The position numbers and the translations under genes are program-made. Below the pieces are notes generated by a model. It saw only the letters and a list, made by a program, of their open reading frames with translations. It ran no database searches and was not told where the DNA came from. Below are positions 1 to 6,499 of a stretch of 10,089 nucleotides of DNA, one piece after another (position 1 is the first letter of the stretch; each line of letters begins with the position of its first letter). Source of the stretch: Dehalococcoidia bacterium (GTDB lineage Bacteria > Chloroflexota > Dehalococcoidia > GIF9 > AB-539-J10); NCBI GenBank assembly GCA_004376695.1, contig SOJB01000080.1:1-10089 (forward strand), in the 5' to 3' direction.

Positions 1-16
1 GTTTCGAAAGGGAGAC

Positions 17-45
17 TTGACAATTGGAGTCCTGCTCTCTATAAT
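17..45 (+). promoter_or_regulatory. Consensus sigma-70-type promoter for pyrG
   Basis: The -35 box TTGACA lies at 17-22 and the -10 box TATAAT at 40-45, separated by 17 bases. All twelve positions and the spacer are the bacterial housekeeping-sigma optimum. Transcription should begin near position 52, leaving a leader of roughly 70 bases before the pyrG GTG. I saw no convincing hairpin, attenuator or G-run like the one used for CTP sensing by Bacillus pyrG in that leader. The promoter probably also serves the transaldolase and rho genes downstream. Confidence 0.85.
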
Positions 46-123
46 GAAACGGAATTCGGGTTTCCCTCGCATTCTAAGGTCAATCTGCAGGATTTGGTTT
101 TCTTCATACTCTTGTAATGAGCA

Positions 124-1758
124 GTGAGTAAATATATCTTCATCACTGGCGGCGTACTTAGTTCTGTAGGTAAAGGAATCTCAGTAGCCTCGATTGGCAG
201 GATATTGAAGAGCCGCAGTATATCCGTCTCCGTGCAAAAACTCGATCCTTATCTAAATGTCGACCCGGGAACGATGTCCCCTTACCAGCACGGCGAAGTG
301 TTTGTTACTAAAGACGGCGCCGAGACCGATTTGGATTTGGGACATTATGAGAGATTTATCGGAATAGAACTCACCCAGGCTTCCAACGTCACGTCGGGTC
401 AAGTCTATTCTTCAGTCCTCGCTCAGGAGAGGCGAGGGGATTTTCTGGGAGGCACGATCCAGGTGGTCCCCCACGTAACCAATGAAATCAAGAGGCGGAT
501 ACGGGAGGTGGCTGAAATGTCCCGGGCTGAGTTGATGCTTGTTGAAGTGGGCGGTACTGTGGGAGATATCGAAGGACAACCTTTCCTTGAATCGATAAGG
601 CAAATGAGAAAGGATGAGGGCCGGGATAACGTACTGTACATTCACGTCACCTTCTTGCCATACGTCGCTGCCACGGATGAGTTGAAGACGAAGCCCACTC
701 AACACAGCGTCAACGAGTTGAGGCGAATCGGTATTCAGCCCGATGTTATACTGGCTCGCAGCGATAAGCAGATATCTGAAGAAACCCAGGATAAGATATC
801 GCTATTCTGCGACGTAGATAGAGAGGCGGTTATCTCTCTGGTTACCAGCGAGACCATTTACGAGGTGCCCCTGCTGCTTGAGGACGCCGGGTTGGGAGAG
901 ATCATAGTGGGCCGATTGGGATTGAGGACCGATAAGAGCGACCTGGAAGAATGGCGAGAAATGGTAGCCAGGCTGCAGGCTCCCAAGGAGCCTGTGGTTA
1001 TTGGGTTGATAGGCAAATACGTAGGACATCGAGATGCTTATTACTCCGTGCGCGAAGCACTACGCCATGCGGCACTGGCCCACAATCGTGAGGTGAGAAT
1101 AGAGTGGCTGGATTCAGAGGAACTGGATGGCATGACCAATGATAAGCTCGGGCATGTTCAGGGGATAATCGTTCCTGGTGGGTTTGGTTGCCGAGGAATC
1201 GAAGGCATGATAGAAGCTGCGAGATTCGCCAGAGAAAGAGAAGTCCCCTATCTGGGCTTATGCCTGGGGATGCAAGTCATGGTCATCGAATTCGGTCGTC
1301 ATGTTTTCGGCACCGAGAACGTGAATTCCACGGAGTTTGATGCCGGCAGTGCTTATCCTGTGATCGACCTTGCCCCTGATCAGCGCGGCATAGAGCAAAA
1401 GGGAGGTACCATGAGGCTGGGGACCTATCCCTGTCATCTGGTAGCAGGAACAACAGCAGCCCGTATCTATGGCAGCGAAATAGCCTGCGAAAGGCATCGG
1501 CACCGTTACGAATTCAACAATCGTTTCCGTCAGCCGTTGGAGGAAGCTGGTCTTGTTGCCTCCGGACTATCCCCGGACGGCAGGCTGGTGGAGCTTACTG
1601 AATTGCGGAATCATCCCTGGATGGTTGCCTGTCAGTTTCACCCCGAGTTCAAATCTCGCCCGGATTCGCCCCACCCGCTATTCCTGGGCTTCATCGGGGC
1701 AGCCACGAAGACGCTTGTTGAAGGTGCGCAGACGAGCTTGCCGCTCAACGGAGAGTAA
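124..1758 (+). CDS. pyrG: CTP synthase (glutamine-hydrolysing)
   Basis: This is the cytosolic last step of pyrimidine nucleotide synthesis: UTP + ATP + glutamine give CTP. The 544-residue length is normal for the family. The N-terminal amidoligase half (about 1-270) has the nucleotide loop SSVGKG at 13-18, the DLDLGHYERF block near 69-78 and the acidic VEVGGTVGDIEGQPF block near 140-154. The C-terminal class I glutamine amidotransferase half (about 290-535) has an oxyanion segment GGFGCRG at 352-358, the nucleophile Cys380 in GLCLGMQ, and the partners His506 and Glu508 in FHPEF, so the triad is complete. Cys356 sits at a variable position of the oxyanion segment (Tyr in E. coli). The GTG start is chosen because an in-frame TGA lies at 118-120; no strong Shine-Dalgarno site precedes it. 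A consensus promoter lies just upstream, and the transaldolase follows one base after the stop. Confidence 0.98.
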   Translation: MSKYIFITGGVLSSVGKGISVASIGRILKSRSISVSVQKLDPYLNVDPGTMSPYQHGEVFVTKDGAETDLDLGHYERFIGIELTQASNVTSGQVYSSVLAQERRGDFLGGTIQVVPHVTNEIKRRIREVAEMSRAELMLVEVGGTVGDIEGQPFLESIRQMRKDEGRDNVLYIHVTFLPYVAATDELKTKPTQHSVNELRRIGIQPDVILARSDKQISEETQDKISLFCDVDREAVISLVTSETIYEVPLLLEDAGLGEIIVGRLGLRTDKSDLEEWREMVARLQAPKEPVVIGLIGKYVGHRDAYYSVREALRHAALAHNREVRIEWLDSEELDGMTNDKLGHVQGIIVPGGFGCRGIEGMIEAARFAREREVPYLGLCLGMQVMVIEFGRHVFGTENVNSTEFDAGSAYPVIDLAPDQRGIEQKGGTMRLGTYPCHLVAGTTAARIYGSEIACERHRHRYEFNNRFRQPLEEAGLVASGLSPDGRLVELTELRNHPWMVACQFHPEFKSRPDSPHPLFLGFIGAATKTLVEGAQTSLPLNGE

Positions 1759-1759
1759 G

Positions 1760-2416
1760 ATGAAGATATTCTTAGATACCGCCAATATTGAGCACATCCG
1801 CCATGGGGTGAGACTGGGGGTTGTTACAGGAGTGACTACCAATCCCACCATCATATCGAGAGAAGGCAAGGTTGACTACCAGAAGCGTGTCAAGGAGATC
1901 TGCTCCATTGTCCCCGGCCCGGTGTCTACCGAAGTCTTAAGCCAGGATAGCAAAGGAATGGTAGCAGAGGCCAGAGAAATGGCTAGATGGGCGGAGAACA
2001 TCGTGATTAAGATACCTGCTAGCCTTGAAGGGGTGGAAACTACGTCGGTGCTGGCAGGTGAAAACATAAAGGTGAATTTCACTTTGTGCTTCACTCTGAA
2101 CCAGGCTGTGCTGGGAGCAGCAGCAGGAGCCGCCTTCATAAGCCCGTTTGTAGGCAGATTAGATGACATCGGCGAGGACGGTATGGAGGTGGTGGCTGAT
2201 ATTGTGGAATATCTAGACTACTACCGATTGCCCGCTCAAGTCATCGCCGCCAGTATCAGACATTCTCAGCATTGCTTGATGGCAGCCAGGGCTGGTGCAC
2301 ATGTCGCCACAGTGCCCTATGAGGTGTTACTGGGGATGATGCGGCACCCTCTGACGGATAGCGGCATTAAGCGCTTCCAGGATGACTGGAAGAGGATGAT
2401 GGCGGAAGAGGGCTGA
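1760..2416 (+). CDS. Small transaldolase / fructose-6-phosphate aldolase-like protein
   Basis: The protein has 218 residues, the usual length of the compact transaldolase subfamily that includes fructose-6-phosphate aldolase (FSA). It is a class I aldolase of the pentose phosphate pathway acting through a lysine Schiff base. Asp6 (MKIFLDTAN), Asn28 in TTNPT and the Schiff-base lysine Lys84 in VIKIP are all present. A conserved C-terminal half follows with SPFVGRLDDIG (near 137-147) and AASIRH. Sequence alone does not separate transaldolase from FSA activity. The open frame extends upstream to 1553, but ATG 1760 is preferred because it gives the family N-terminus and has GGAG at 1750-1753, inside the end of pyrG. 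The two genes are therefore probably co-transcribed and translationally linked. Confidence 0.93.
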   Translation: MKIFLDTANIEHIRHGVRLGVVTGVTTNPTIISREGKVDYQKRVKEICSIVPGPVSTEVLSQDSKGMVAEAREMARWAENIVIKIPASLEGVETTSVLAGENIKVNFTLCFTLNQAVLGAAAGAAFISPFVGRLDDIGEDGMEVVADIVEYLDYYRLPAQVIAASIRHSQHCLMAARAGAHVATVPYEVLLGMMRHPLTDSGIKRFQDDWKRMMAEEG

Positions 2417-2433
2417 TTGCGGGAACTCCGCAA
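2417..2433 (+). other. Small inverted repeat after the transaldolase stop
   Basis: TTGCGG (2417-2422) and CCGCAA (2428-2433) are perfect reverse complements around a five-base spacer, directly after the transaldolase stop codon. No T-run follows, so it does not look like an intrinsic terminator. It could be a weak mRNA hairpin or a chance repeat in the 68-base gap before rho. Confidence 0.3.
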
Positions 2434-2484
2434 ACGACAGATACAGAGAATAGGAAAAACGAAGGTATATAGAAAGAGGTTACT

Positions 2485-3750
2485 ATGTCAACCATGGCAG
2501 AACTAGAAGGCAAGAATCGGGATGAGCTCGAGGCGATGGCTAAGGAGTCTGGCATCATGGGCTACTCTGCTCTGAAGAAGGCCGAGCTTGTCCAGCGTAT
2601 CCTGCAGGCAGAAGCCCAGGAGCAGGGAAATGTGTTCATGACAGGCATCCTGGAGATCATCAGCGAGGGCTACGGATTCCTACGACAGGAGACTTTCCGG
2701 CGGGGTGCCAATGACGTCTACGTGTCAAATTCCCAGATCCGTCGTTTCAACCTGAGAGACGGCGATGCTGTGTATGGCCAGGCTAGGCCGCCCAAAGAAG
2801 GCGAGAAATACTACGGCTTACTTCGAGTGGAGAGCATCAACGGACTTGACCCTGAACTGGGAAGAACGCGCCGCAATTTCGCTTCGTTGACGCCCACCTT
2901 CCCTGACAAGCTGATTGACCTGGAAACAACATCGAATGTCTTATCCACGCGTCTGATTAACCTGGTGACGCCTATAGGCCGAGGGCAAAGAGGGCTTATT
3001 GTATCACCGCCCAAGGCCGGCAAGACCGTGCTTCTTCAGGCAATTGCTAATGCCATATCTACCAACTACGATGATATTCACCTTATGGTCTGCCTGATTG
3101 GAGAAAGGCCGGAAGAGGTCACTGATATGAAGAGATCAGTTAAGGCGGAGGTTGTCGCTGCCACATTCGATGAGCCGGTGGAGAGCCAGACTCGAGTAGC
3201 AGAACTGGCATTAGAGAGAGCCAAGAGACTGCTAGAAATGGGCAAGGATGTGGTCATACTACTTGACGGCATTACCAGGCTGACAAGAGCCTATAACCTG
3301 GCCTTGCCCCCCAGCGGGCGCACTTTGTCTGGCGGTATAGATTCAATTGCCTTGCATCCGCCGAAGCGCTTCTTCGGTGCTGCCCGCAACACCGATGAGG
3401 GCGGGAGCTTAACTATCATTGCTACCTGCCTTGTGGATACTGGCAGCCGCATGGACGAGCTCATATATGAAGAGTTTAAGGGAACAGGCAACATGGAGCT
3501 CCACCTAGATAGAAAACTGGCTGAGAGGAGAACCTTCCCGGCCATAAACATTATGCCTAGCAGCACAAGGAGGGAGGAGCTCTTGCTGGATGAAAACACG
3601 TTGAAACAAGTATGGCTGCTTAGGCGCGTAGTCGGTATGATAGATAGCGATTCTCCTAGGAATGGTGAAGCCACACAAAGGATACTGGAACGGTTAGCCA
3701 AGACCAAGAACAACGCTGAATTCTTGGCCACTCTGTCCAAGGATATGTAG
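2485..3750 (+). CDS. rho: Transcription termination factor Rho
   Basis: Rho is a hexameric RNA-dependent ATPase that releases transcripts in the cytosol. The 421 residues match the family. In order they contain a helical Rho N-domain (about 5-45), an RNA-binding cold-shock-like domain (about 50-125) with GYGFLR at 62-67, and a RecA-type ATPase domain. Walker A is SPPKAGKT at 174-181 with Lys180 and Thr181. Walker B is VVILLDG with Asp261. The Q-loop region and the GTGNMELHL segment (333 onward) are intact, and the STRREEL arginine segment is present. Relative to E. coli Rho as I recall it, Gly206 replaces Asp210 and Gly262 replaces Ser266, both bicyclomycin contacts. The start at 2485 has AGAAAGAGG at 2471-2479 before it; ATG 2494 is a possible alternative. 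I see no intrinsic terminator after the stop. Confidence 0.98.
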   Translation: MSTMAELEGKNRDELEAMAKESGIMGYSALKKAELVQRILQAEAQEQGNVFMTGILEIISEGYGFLRQETFRRGANDVYVSNSQIRRFNLRDGDAVYGQARPPKEGEKYYGLLRVESINGLDPELGRTRRNFASLTPTFPDKLIDLETTSNVLSTRLINLVTPIGRGQRGLIVSPPKAGKTVLLQAIANAISTNYDDIHLMVCLIGERPEEVTDMKRSVKAEVVAATFDEPVESQTRVAELALERAKRLLEMGKDVVILLDGITRLTRAYNLALPPSGRTLSGGIDSIALHPPKRFFGAARNTDEGGSLTIIATCLVDTGSRMDELIYEEFKGTGNMELHLDRKLAERRTFPAINIMPSSTRREELLLDENTLKQVWLLRRVVGMIDSDSPRNGEATQRILERLAKTKNNAEFLATLSKDM

Positions 3751-3851
3751 GGAGTATTCTTGTCCTGGCTGCGATTCCGAAAGAAGTGACCAAGCGAAGC
3801 AACCCCAGTTGGATAGACAGACTCAGACTGAGGATAAGAAGAACCCTCGGC

Positions 3852-3962
3852 ATGAGTGTTTTTCTCTGTGACAGTTGTAAGTGGAACTGGAGGACCGCTT
3901 GTCATCGCCCTGAGCGCCCCAATGCCACCTGGTGTCCTGATTACACGAAGAAGGGGAAATAA
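3852..3962 (+). CDS. Small four-cysteine protein, putative zinc-binding, function unknown
   Basis: A 36-residue reading frame begins MSVFLCDSCKWNW and ends with a PERPNATWCPDY segment followed by lysines and a TAA stop. Four cysteines (6, 9, 17, 28) in a C-x2-C-x7-C-x10-C pattern, with Trp and Pro residues between them, look like a small zinc-binding knuckle. The segment resembles short cysteine proteins I have seen in bacterial genomes, but I cannot name the family or a function. The frame stays open upstream past the rho stop, so a longer N-terminus is possible: TTG 3810 is in frame, while ATG 3852 is the first ATG. The Shine-Dalgarno site is poor for both (GAGGATAAGAAGAA lies 5-20 bases before ATG 3852). 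It sits 101 bases after rho with no clear promoter of its own and may be read through from rho. Confidence 0.5.
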   Translation: MSVFLCDSCKWNWRTACHRPERPNATWCPDYTKKGK

Positions 3963-4123
3963 CCCAATCGATGGTCGATGTGGGGAATGCCGGGCATGAT
4001 CTCTTCTCGCTAACCGTTCATAAAGGGACATGACATCCTGTTGGTGCTCATGCTGGTGGCTACAGGTACCGTAAGAACGTAATTCAGGGAGCCCACCCGG
4101 CGGACGGAGGCAGGTGTTAATCG

Positions 4124-4237
4124 GAGCGACTACGGTGTGGAGAGAGTTACCACGCTGTTAGAGAAAGCGCGGCCTAACGAAACCAAGATACCTTAGCATT
4201 TTGGTCGCTCGGGGTTGAAAAAGTGAGAAAAACCTCG
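4124..4237 (+). other. Cluster of inverted repeats, possible structured RNA
   Basis: An outer stem pairs GAGCGACTA (4124-4132) with TGGTCGCTC (4202-4210, one G-U pair). Inside it, GGTGTGG (4134-4140) pairs with CCACGCT (4150-4156, two G-U pairs) and GTTAG (4157-4161) pairs with CTAAC (4174-4178). Immediately after, CGGGGTT (4210-4216) can pair with AACCTCG (4231-4237) around an A-rich loop. The last stem shares base 4210 with the outer stem, so one pair must open. The element lies just upstream of the 4256-4283 promoter, so it would belong to the end of the rho transcript or to a separate small RNA, not to the hydrogenase mRNA. Pairings were found by eye. Confidence 0.3.
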
Positions 4238-4255
4238 CGAATCTTGACGGAATGC

Positions 4256-4283
4256 TTGACATTTCTGGTGAACAACGTATAAT
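4256..4283 (+). promoter_or_regulatory. Consensus sigma-70-type promoter for the hydrogenase operon
   Basis: TTGACA at 4256-4261 and TATAAT at 4278-4283 are exact consensus boxes separated by 16 bases. A second TTGAC lies 12 bases earlier (4244-4248) without a matching -10. Transcription should begin near 4290, giving a leader of about 97 bases. Just after the -10 box, CATGC (4284-4288) and GCATG (4291-4295) form a near-palindrome across the expected start site, which could be an operator, but I recognise no regulator for it. Confidence 0.82.
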
Positions 4284-4313
4284 CATGCGTGCATGTGAGA
4301 ATCCTGGGAAAAC

Positions 4314-4343
4314 CAGACTGTTACATCAAGGTAGCCAGCTCTG
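4314..4343 (+). other. Hairpin in the 5' leader of the hydrogenase operon
   Basis: CAGACTG (4314-4320) pairs with CAG (4336-4338) and TCTG (4340-4343), and TAC (4322-4324) pairs with GTA (4331-4333). This makes ten base pairs with small internal bulges and a six-base loop. It is inside the predicted leader, well upstream of the first start codon and with no T-run after it. TGAGA (4296-4300) and TCTCA (4356-4360) could pair around it as an outer stem. A regulatory role is possible but unsupported beyond the pairing. Confidence 0.3.
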
Positions 4344-4387
4344 AACTAGAATCCCTCTCATGGGAAAGGCTGTTTTACTGGTAAGGT

Positions 4388-4900
4388 ATGAGTTTTCTAA
4401 TTACGGCGGCGATTGCTTATCTGATCTATCTCGTTCTCACTATCGGTAGCGGCGCCGTCTTTCTGTGGAGTACCGCCGAACTCGCCATCGGGGCAGTGCT
4501 CGCCGTCGTGGTCGGTGTCTTGCTCAGGAACAGGTTCATCGGCAAAGACCTGCGGATGATGAACCCGGTACGGTGGTTCACCTTCCTGATCTACCTGTTC
4601 CCACTCTTCTTTGCCATGGCCAAAGCCAATGTTGACGTGGCCTACCGTGTCATCACGGGCCGGATTAACCCGGCCATCGTAAAGATTAACCCCAACCTGA
4701 AGACCGACATGTCACTTGCTATTCTGGCCAATTCCATCACCCTGACGCCTGGCACGCTGACTGTGGACGTTGACGAGGAGACAAACGAGTTGTATGTTCA
4801 CTGGATAAATGTCGACCCTGAGGTGCTCAAGCAGATGCCGAGAGACTACCATCCGATATGCCACGATTTCCCCGACTGGGCGAGGAGAATCGCGGATTGA
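4388..4900 (+). CDS. mbhA: MrpE-like membrane subunit of Mbh-type hydrogenase (MbhA)
   Basis: The 170-residue protein belongs to the MrpE/MnhE/PhaE family. It has three N-terminal hydrophobic segments (about 4-22, 24-46, 63-80) and a cytoplasmic C-terminal domain with the family segment ANSITLTPGTLTVDVD near 114-129. In Mbh complexes this subunit is part of the ion-translocating Mrp-like module and has no catalytic role. It is the first gene of the operon, after a consensus promoter and a leader of about 97 bases. ATG 4388 is the only reasonable start because an in-frame TAA lies at 4382-4384. The nearest purine-rich sites are poorly placed: AAGG ends one base before the ATG and GGGAAAGG is 18 bases away. 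Translation initiation may therefore be weak or controlled. Confidence 0.9.
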   Translation: MSFLITAAIAYLIYLVLTIGSGAVFLWSTAELAIGAVLAVVVGVLLRNRFIGKDLRMMNPVRWFTFLIYLFPLFFAMAKANVDVAYRVITGRINPAIVKINPNLKTDMSLAILANSITLTPGTLTVDVDEETNELYVHWINVDPEVLKQMPRDYHPICHDFPDWARRIAD

Positions 4901-5151
4901 ACTGGCTTCCGGTGGTCGTGATCCTGTTGGTGAGTATTATTATCGCCATGGCACGCGTCTTTATCGGGCCGGGAGCGCCGACGAGGCTCGTGGCCTTTGA
5001 TACCATCAACACTCTGGTGGTGGCCAGCCTGGTCGTTGTGGCGATGATGTTCGATCATGTGATTTTCATCGATGTGGCCATCGTGTACGCTCTGCTCTCG
5101 TTCATCATGACGCTGTATGTGGCCAAATTCATTGGTGGGAGCAAATTTTAG
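4897..5151 (+). CDS. mbhB: MrpF-like membrane subunit of Mbh-type hydrogenase (MbhB)
   Basis: The 84-residue protein has three membrane helices and the MrpF signature GPGAPTRLVAFDTINTL near 25-41. It is part of the Mrp-like cation module. The frame is open back to an ATG at 4858, but I choose TTG 4897. It overlaps the mbhA stop codon (TTGA), has GAGGAG at 4882-4887 as a well-placed Shine-Dalgarno site, and gives the usual short N-terminus. Starting at 4858 would add 13 charged residues and a 43-base overlap. Overlaps at both ends (with mbhA and mbhC) suggest translational coupling. Confidence 0.9.
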   Translation: MNWLPVVVILLVSIIIAMARVFIGPGAPTRLVAFDTINTLVVASLVVVAMMFDHVIFIDVAIVYALLSFIMTLYVAKFIGGSKF

Positions 5152-5516
5152 TGACGGCGCTGAACATAGTAACCTATATATTCATCGGCGTTGGCCTTTT
5201 CTTCAATCTGGTGGGAGTCGTCGGTCTCCACCGCTTTCCTGATATGTACACCAAGCTACATGCCGCGACCAAATGCACCACCTTTGGCTCCATTTTCATC
5301 ATAACAGCAGTAATCATGCAGTCCGCCGGAATCTGGGCACTGGAAGGAGCCTATCCCTCTCAGTCTGTGATTTGCATACGTGCGGTACTGGTGCTTGTGG
5401 CGCTGCTGGTTACCAATGCCACCGGCGCTCACGCCATCGCCCGGGCGGCGCACCGCAGTGGCGTGAAGCCCGCCAGGGCAGTGGTAGACGACCTAGAGGC
5501 GAAACGAAATGATTGA
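5151..5516 (+). CDS. mbhC: MrpG-like membrane subunit of Mbh-type hydrogenase (MbhC)
   Basis: The 121-residue MrpG/MnhG/PhaG family protein has three hydrophobic segments. The diagnostic loop GLHRFPDMYTKLHAATK (about 25-41) lies between the first two. It sits in the membrane module of the complex. The GTG start shares one base with the mbhB stop (TAGTG), with GGTGGGAG at 5134-5141 as the ribosome site. The charged C-terminal tail (about 100-121) probably lies in the cytoplasm. The stop overlaps the next gene by eight bases. Confidence 0.92.
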   Translation: MTALNIVTYIFIGVGLFFNLVGVVGLHRFPDMYTKLHAATKCTTFGSIFIITAVIMQSAGIWALEGAYPSQSVICIRAVLVLVALLVTNATGAHAIARAAHRSGVKPARAVVDDLEAKRND

Positions 5517-5754
5517 AGCCACGGCGTTGTATATCATTCTACCACTGGCAATGATTGCCTCTGCCGTATTTGTCGCTGTATGCCGGGACCTGCTGTACGC
5601 GGTCGCGGCGCTAGCTGTGATGAGTCTGCTTTTGGCCTTTCAGTTCTATCTTTTGAAGGCCCCTGACGTGTCTATTGCCGAGGCAGGAATCGGGGCGGCC
5701 GTGACCACAGCTATCTTCATCATTTCTATCAGAGCCACGGAGCGGAAGGAGTAA
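5509..5754 (+). CDS. mbhD: MbhD-like subunit (MrpB/MrpA C-terminal-type domain, DUF4040)
   Basis: The short 81-residue membrane protein has three helices. Its family core LLAFQFYLLKAPDVSIAEAG near 40-59 is followed by IGAAVTTAIFIISIRATER. This core corresponds to a domain fused into the large MrpA subunit in Mrp antiporters but encoded separately in Mbh operons. It takes part in the cation-translocating module. The ATG overlaps the end of mbhC by eight bases, with GAGG at 5496-5499 upstream. The conserved acidic residues in the APDVSIAEAG segment are intact. Confidence 0.9.
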   Translation: MIEATALYIILPLAMIASAVFVAVCRDLLYAVAALAVMSLLLAFQFYLLKAPDVSIAEAGIGAAVTTAIFIISIRATERKE

Positions 5755-5756
5755 CC

Positions 5757-6038
5757 ATGAGGCAATTCTTTGCTTGGCTGTCCCTGGTTGTACTGATGGT
5801 GTTTTTGGTGATCGGGGCACTTGCCATGATGCGCCCATTCGGAGAACCGCTTACTCCTACGATGGATGATTACATCATCGCCAACGCCCAGGAAGAAGCG
5901 GGGACCAATAACGTGGTGGCAGCAGTTCTGTTTGACTACCGCGGGCTCGACACGCTGGGAGAAGCCACAGTGCTCTTTGCGGCGGTTATGGGGGTGCTCC
6001 TTGTTTTGCGAGCCAGTGCAAAGAAGGAAGAGACGTAG
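5757..6038 (+). CDS. mbhE: MbhE-like membrane subunit
   Basis: The 93-residue protein has an N-terminal helix (about 6-26), a polar loop and a C-terminal helix (about 68-86). The segment VVAAVLFDYRGLDTLGEATV near 53-72 is the hallmark of MbhE, which matches the last part of MrpA in canonical antiporters. A strong GGAAGGAG ribosome site at 5744-5751 lies five bases before the ATG, and the gap to mbhD is two bases. Together with mbhD it stands in for the MrpA C-terminus, as expected for an Mbh operon. Confidence 0.9.
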   Translation: MRQFFAWLSLVVLMVFLVIGALAMMRPFGEPLTPTMDDYIIANAQEEAGTNNVVAAVLFDYRGLDTLGEATVLFAAVMGVLLVLRASAKKEET

Positions 6039-6040
6039 AT

Positions 6041-6499
6041 ATGTCTAAGATTGTGCGTACGGTTGCCAACCAGCTGATATTGTTCGTGTTGATTCTTGGT
6101 CTTTATGTCATCATGCACGGGCATGTTACGCCTGGCGGCGGCTTTCAGGGCGGTGCCATCATCGCTTCCGGTACGATCATGCTGATTGTGGCCTTTGGCT
6201 CTGGGGAGATCAAAAAGTGGCTCCGGGAGCGACACCTTTCCGTGGTTGAAAGCAGCGGTGCCCTCTTGTTCAGCTTGCTGGCCTTTGCCGGCATAGGCAC
6301 TGTCTTCTTTTTTAACTTTCTGATTGGCTCGCGAGTATTTGGAGGCACCCCGCCCACTGGTCCCAATCCTGGTGATGTTTGGACGGGGGGAGTTATTCCG
6401 CTGATGAATCTAGCTGTTGGATTGAAAGTTATGGCCGGGCTTTCGGGAGTTGTCCTTGCCCTGGCACTATTCTCCAGCGGGGAGGAAACGGACGAATGA
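6041..6499 (+). CDS. mbhF: MrpB-like membrane subunit of Mbh-type hydrogenase (MbhF)
   Basis: The 152-residue MnhB/MrpB-family protein has about four membrane helices. The diagnostic segment MHGHVTPGGGFQGGAI follows the first helix (about 25-40), and a long extramembrane loop runs near 95-115. It is a structural and probably ion-path component of the Mrp module. It starts two bases after mbhE, and its final bases overlap the next gene in an ATGA arrangement. The ribosome site is modest (AGGAAGAGACG upstream of the TAG). Confidence 0.93.
   Translation: MSKIVRTVANQLILFVLILGLYVIMHGHVTPGGGFQGGAIIASGTIMLIVAFGSGEIKKWLRERHLSVVESSGALLFSLLAFAGIGTVFFFNFLIGSRVFGGTPPTGPNPGDVWTGGVIPLMNLAVGLKVMAGLSGVVLALALFSSGEETDE

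Larger units (their letters stand above)
3751..4387. other. 637-base region between rho and the hydrogenase operon
   Basis: Apart from the small cysteine protein at 3852-3962, this stretch has no convincing gene. It contains several inverted repeats at 4124-4237, a consensus promoter at 4256-4283 and the leader of the hydrogenase operon. I compared it by eye with common riboswitch cores (TPP, cobalamin, SAM, glycine, c-di-GMP, fluoride) and saw no match. No T-run terminator for the rho transcript is visible. Confidence 0.6.

Noticed and set aside
1553..1759. 69-codon upstream extension of the transaldolase frame inside pyrG
   Set aside because: It would overlap the conserved end of pyrG and add a Trp/Arg-rich segment foreign to the family. 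ATG 1760 has a good ribosome site.
3291..4031. Long minus-strand open frame (246 codons) antisense to the end of rho and the small cysteine gene
   Set aside because: Most of it is the shadow of rho. Its N-terminal part is low-quality, rich in Arg, His and Pro with no recognisable family, and there is no ribosome site.
3963..4387. Known riboswitch, tmRNA, RNase P or tRNA in the rho-mbh gap
   Set aside because: By eye, none of the conserved core sequences of these RNAs is present on either strand. A covariance-model search would be decisive.
4858..4896. Upstream ATG for the MrpF-like gene
   Set aside because: It adds a charged segment before the first helix and a 43-base overlap. TTG 4897 with GAGGAG upstream fits the family length.
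6379..6495. 39-codon upstream extension of the MrpC-like gene
   Set aside because: It lies in the coding sequence of mbhF, has a Cys/Ser/Gly-rich shadow composition and no ribosome site.
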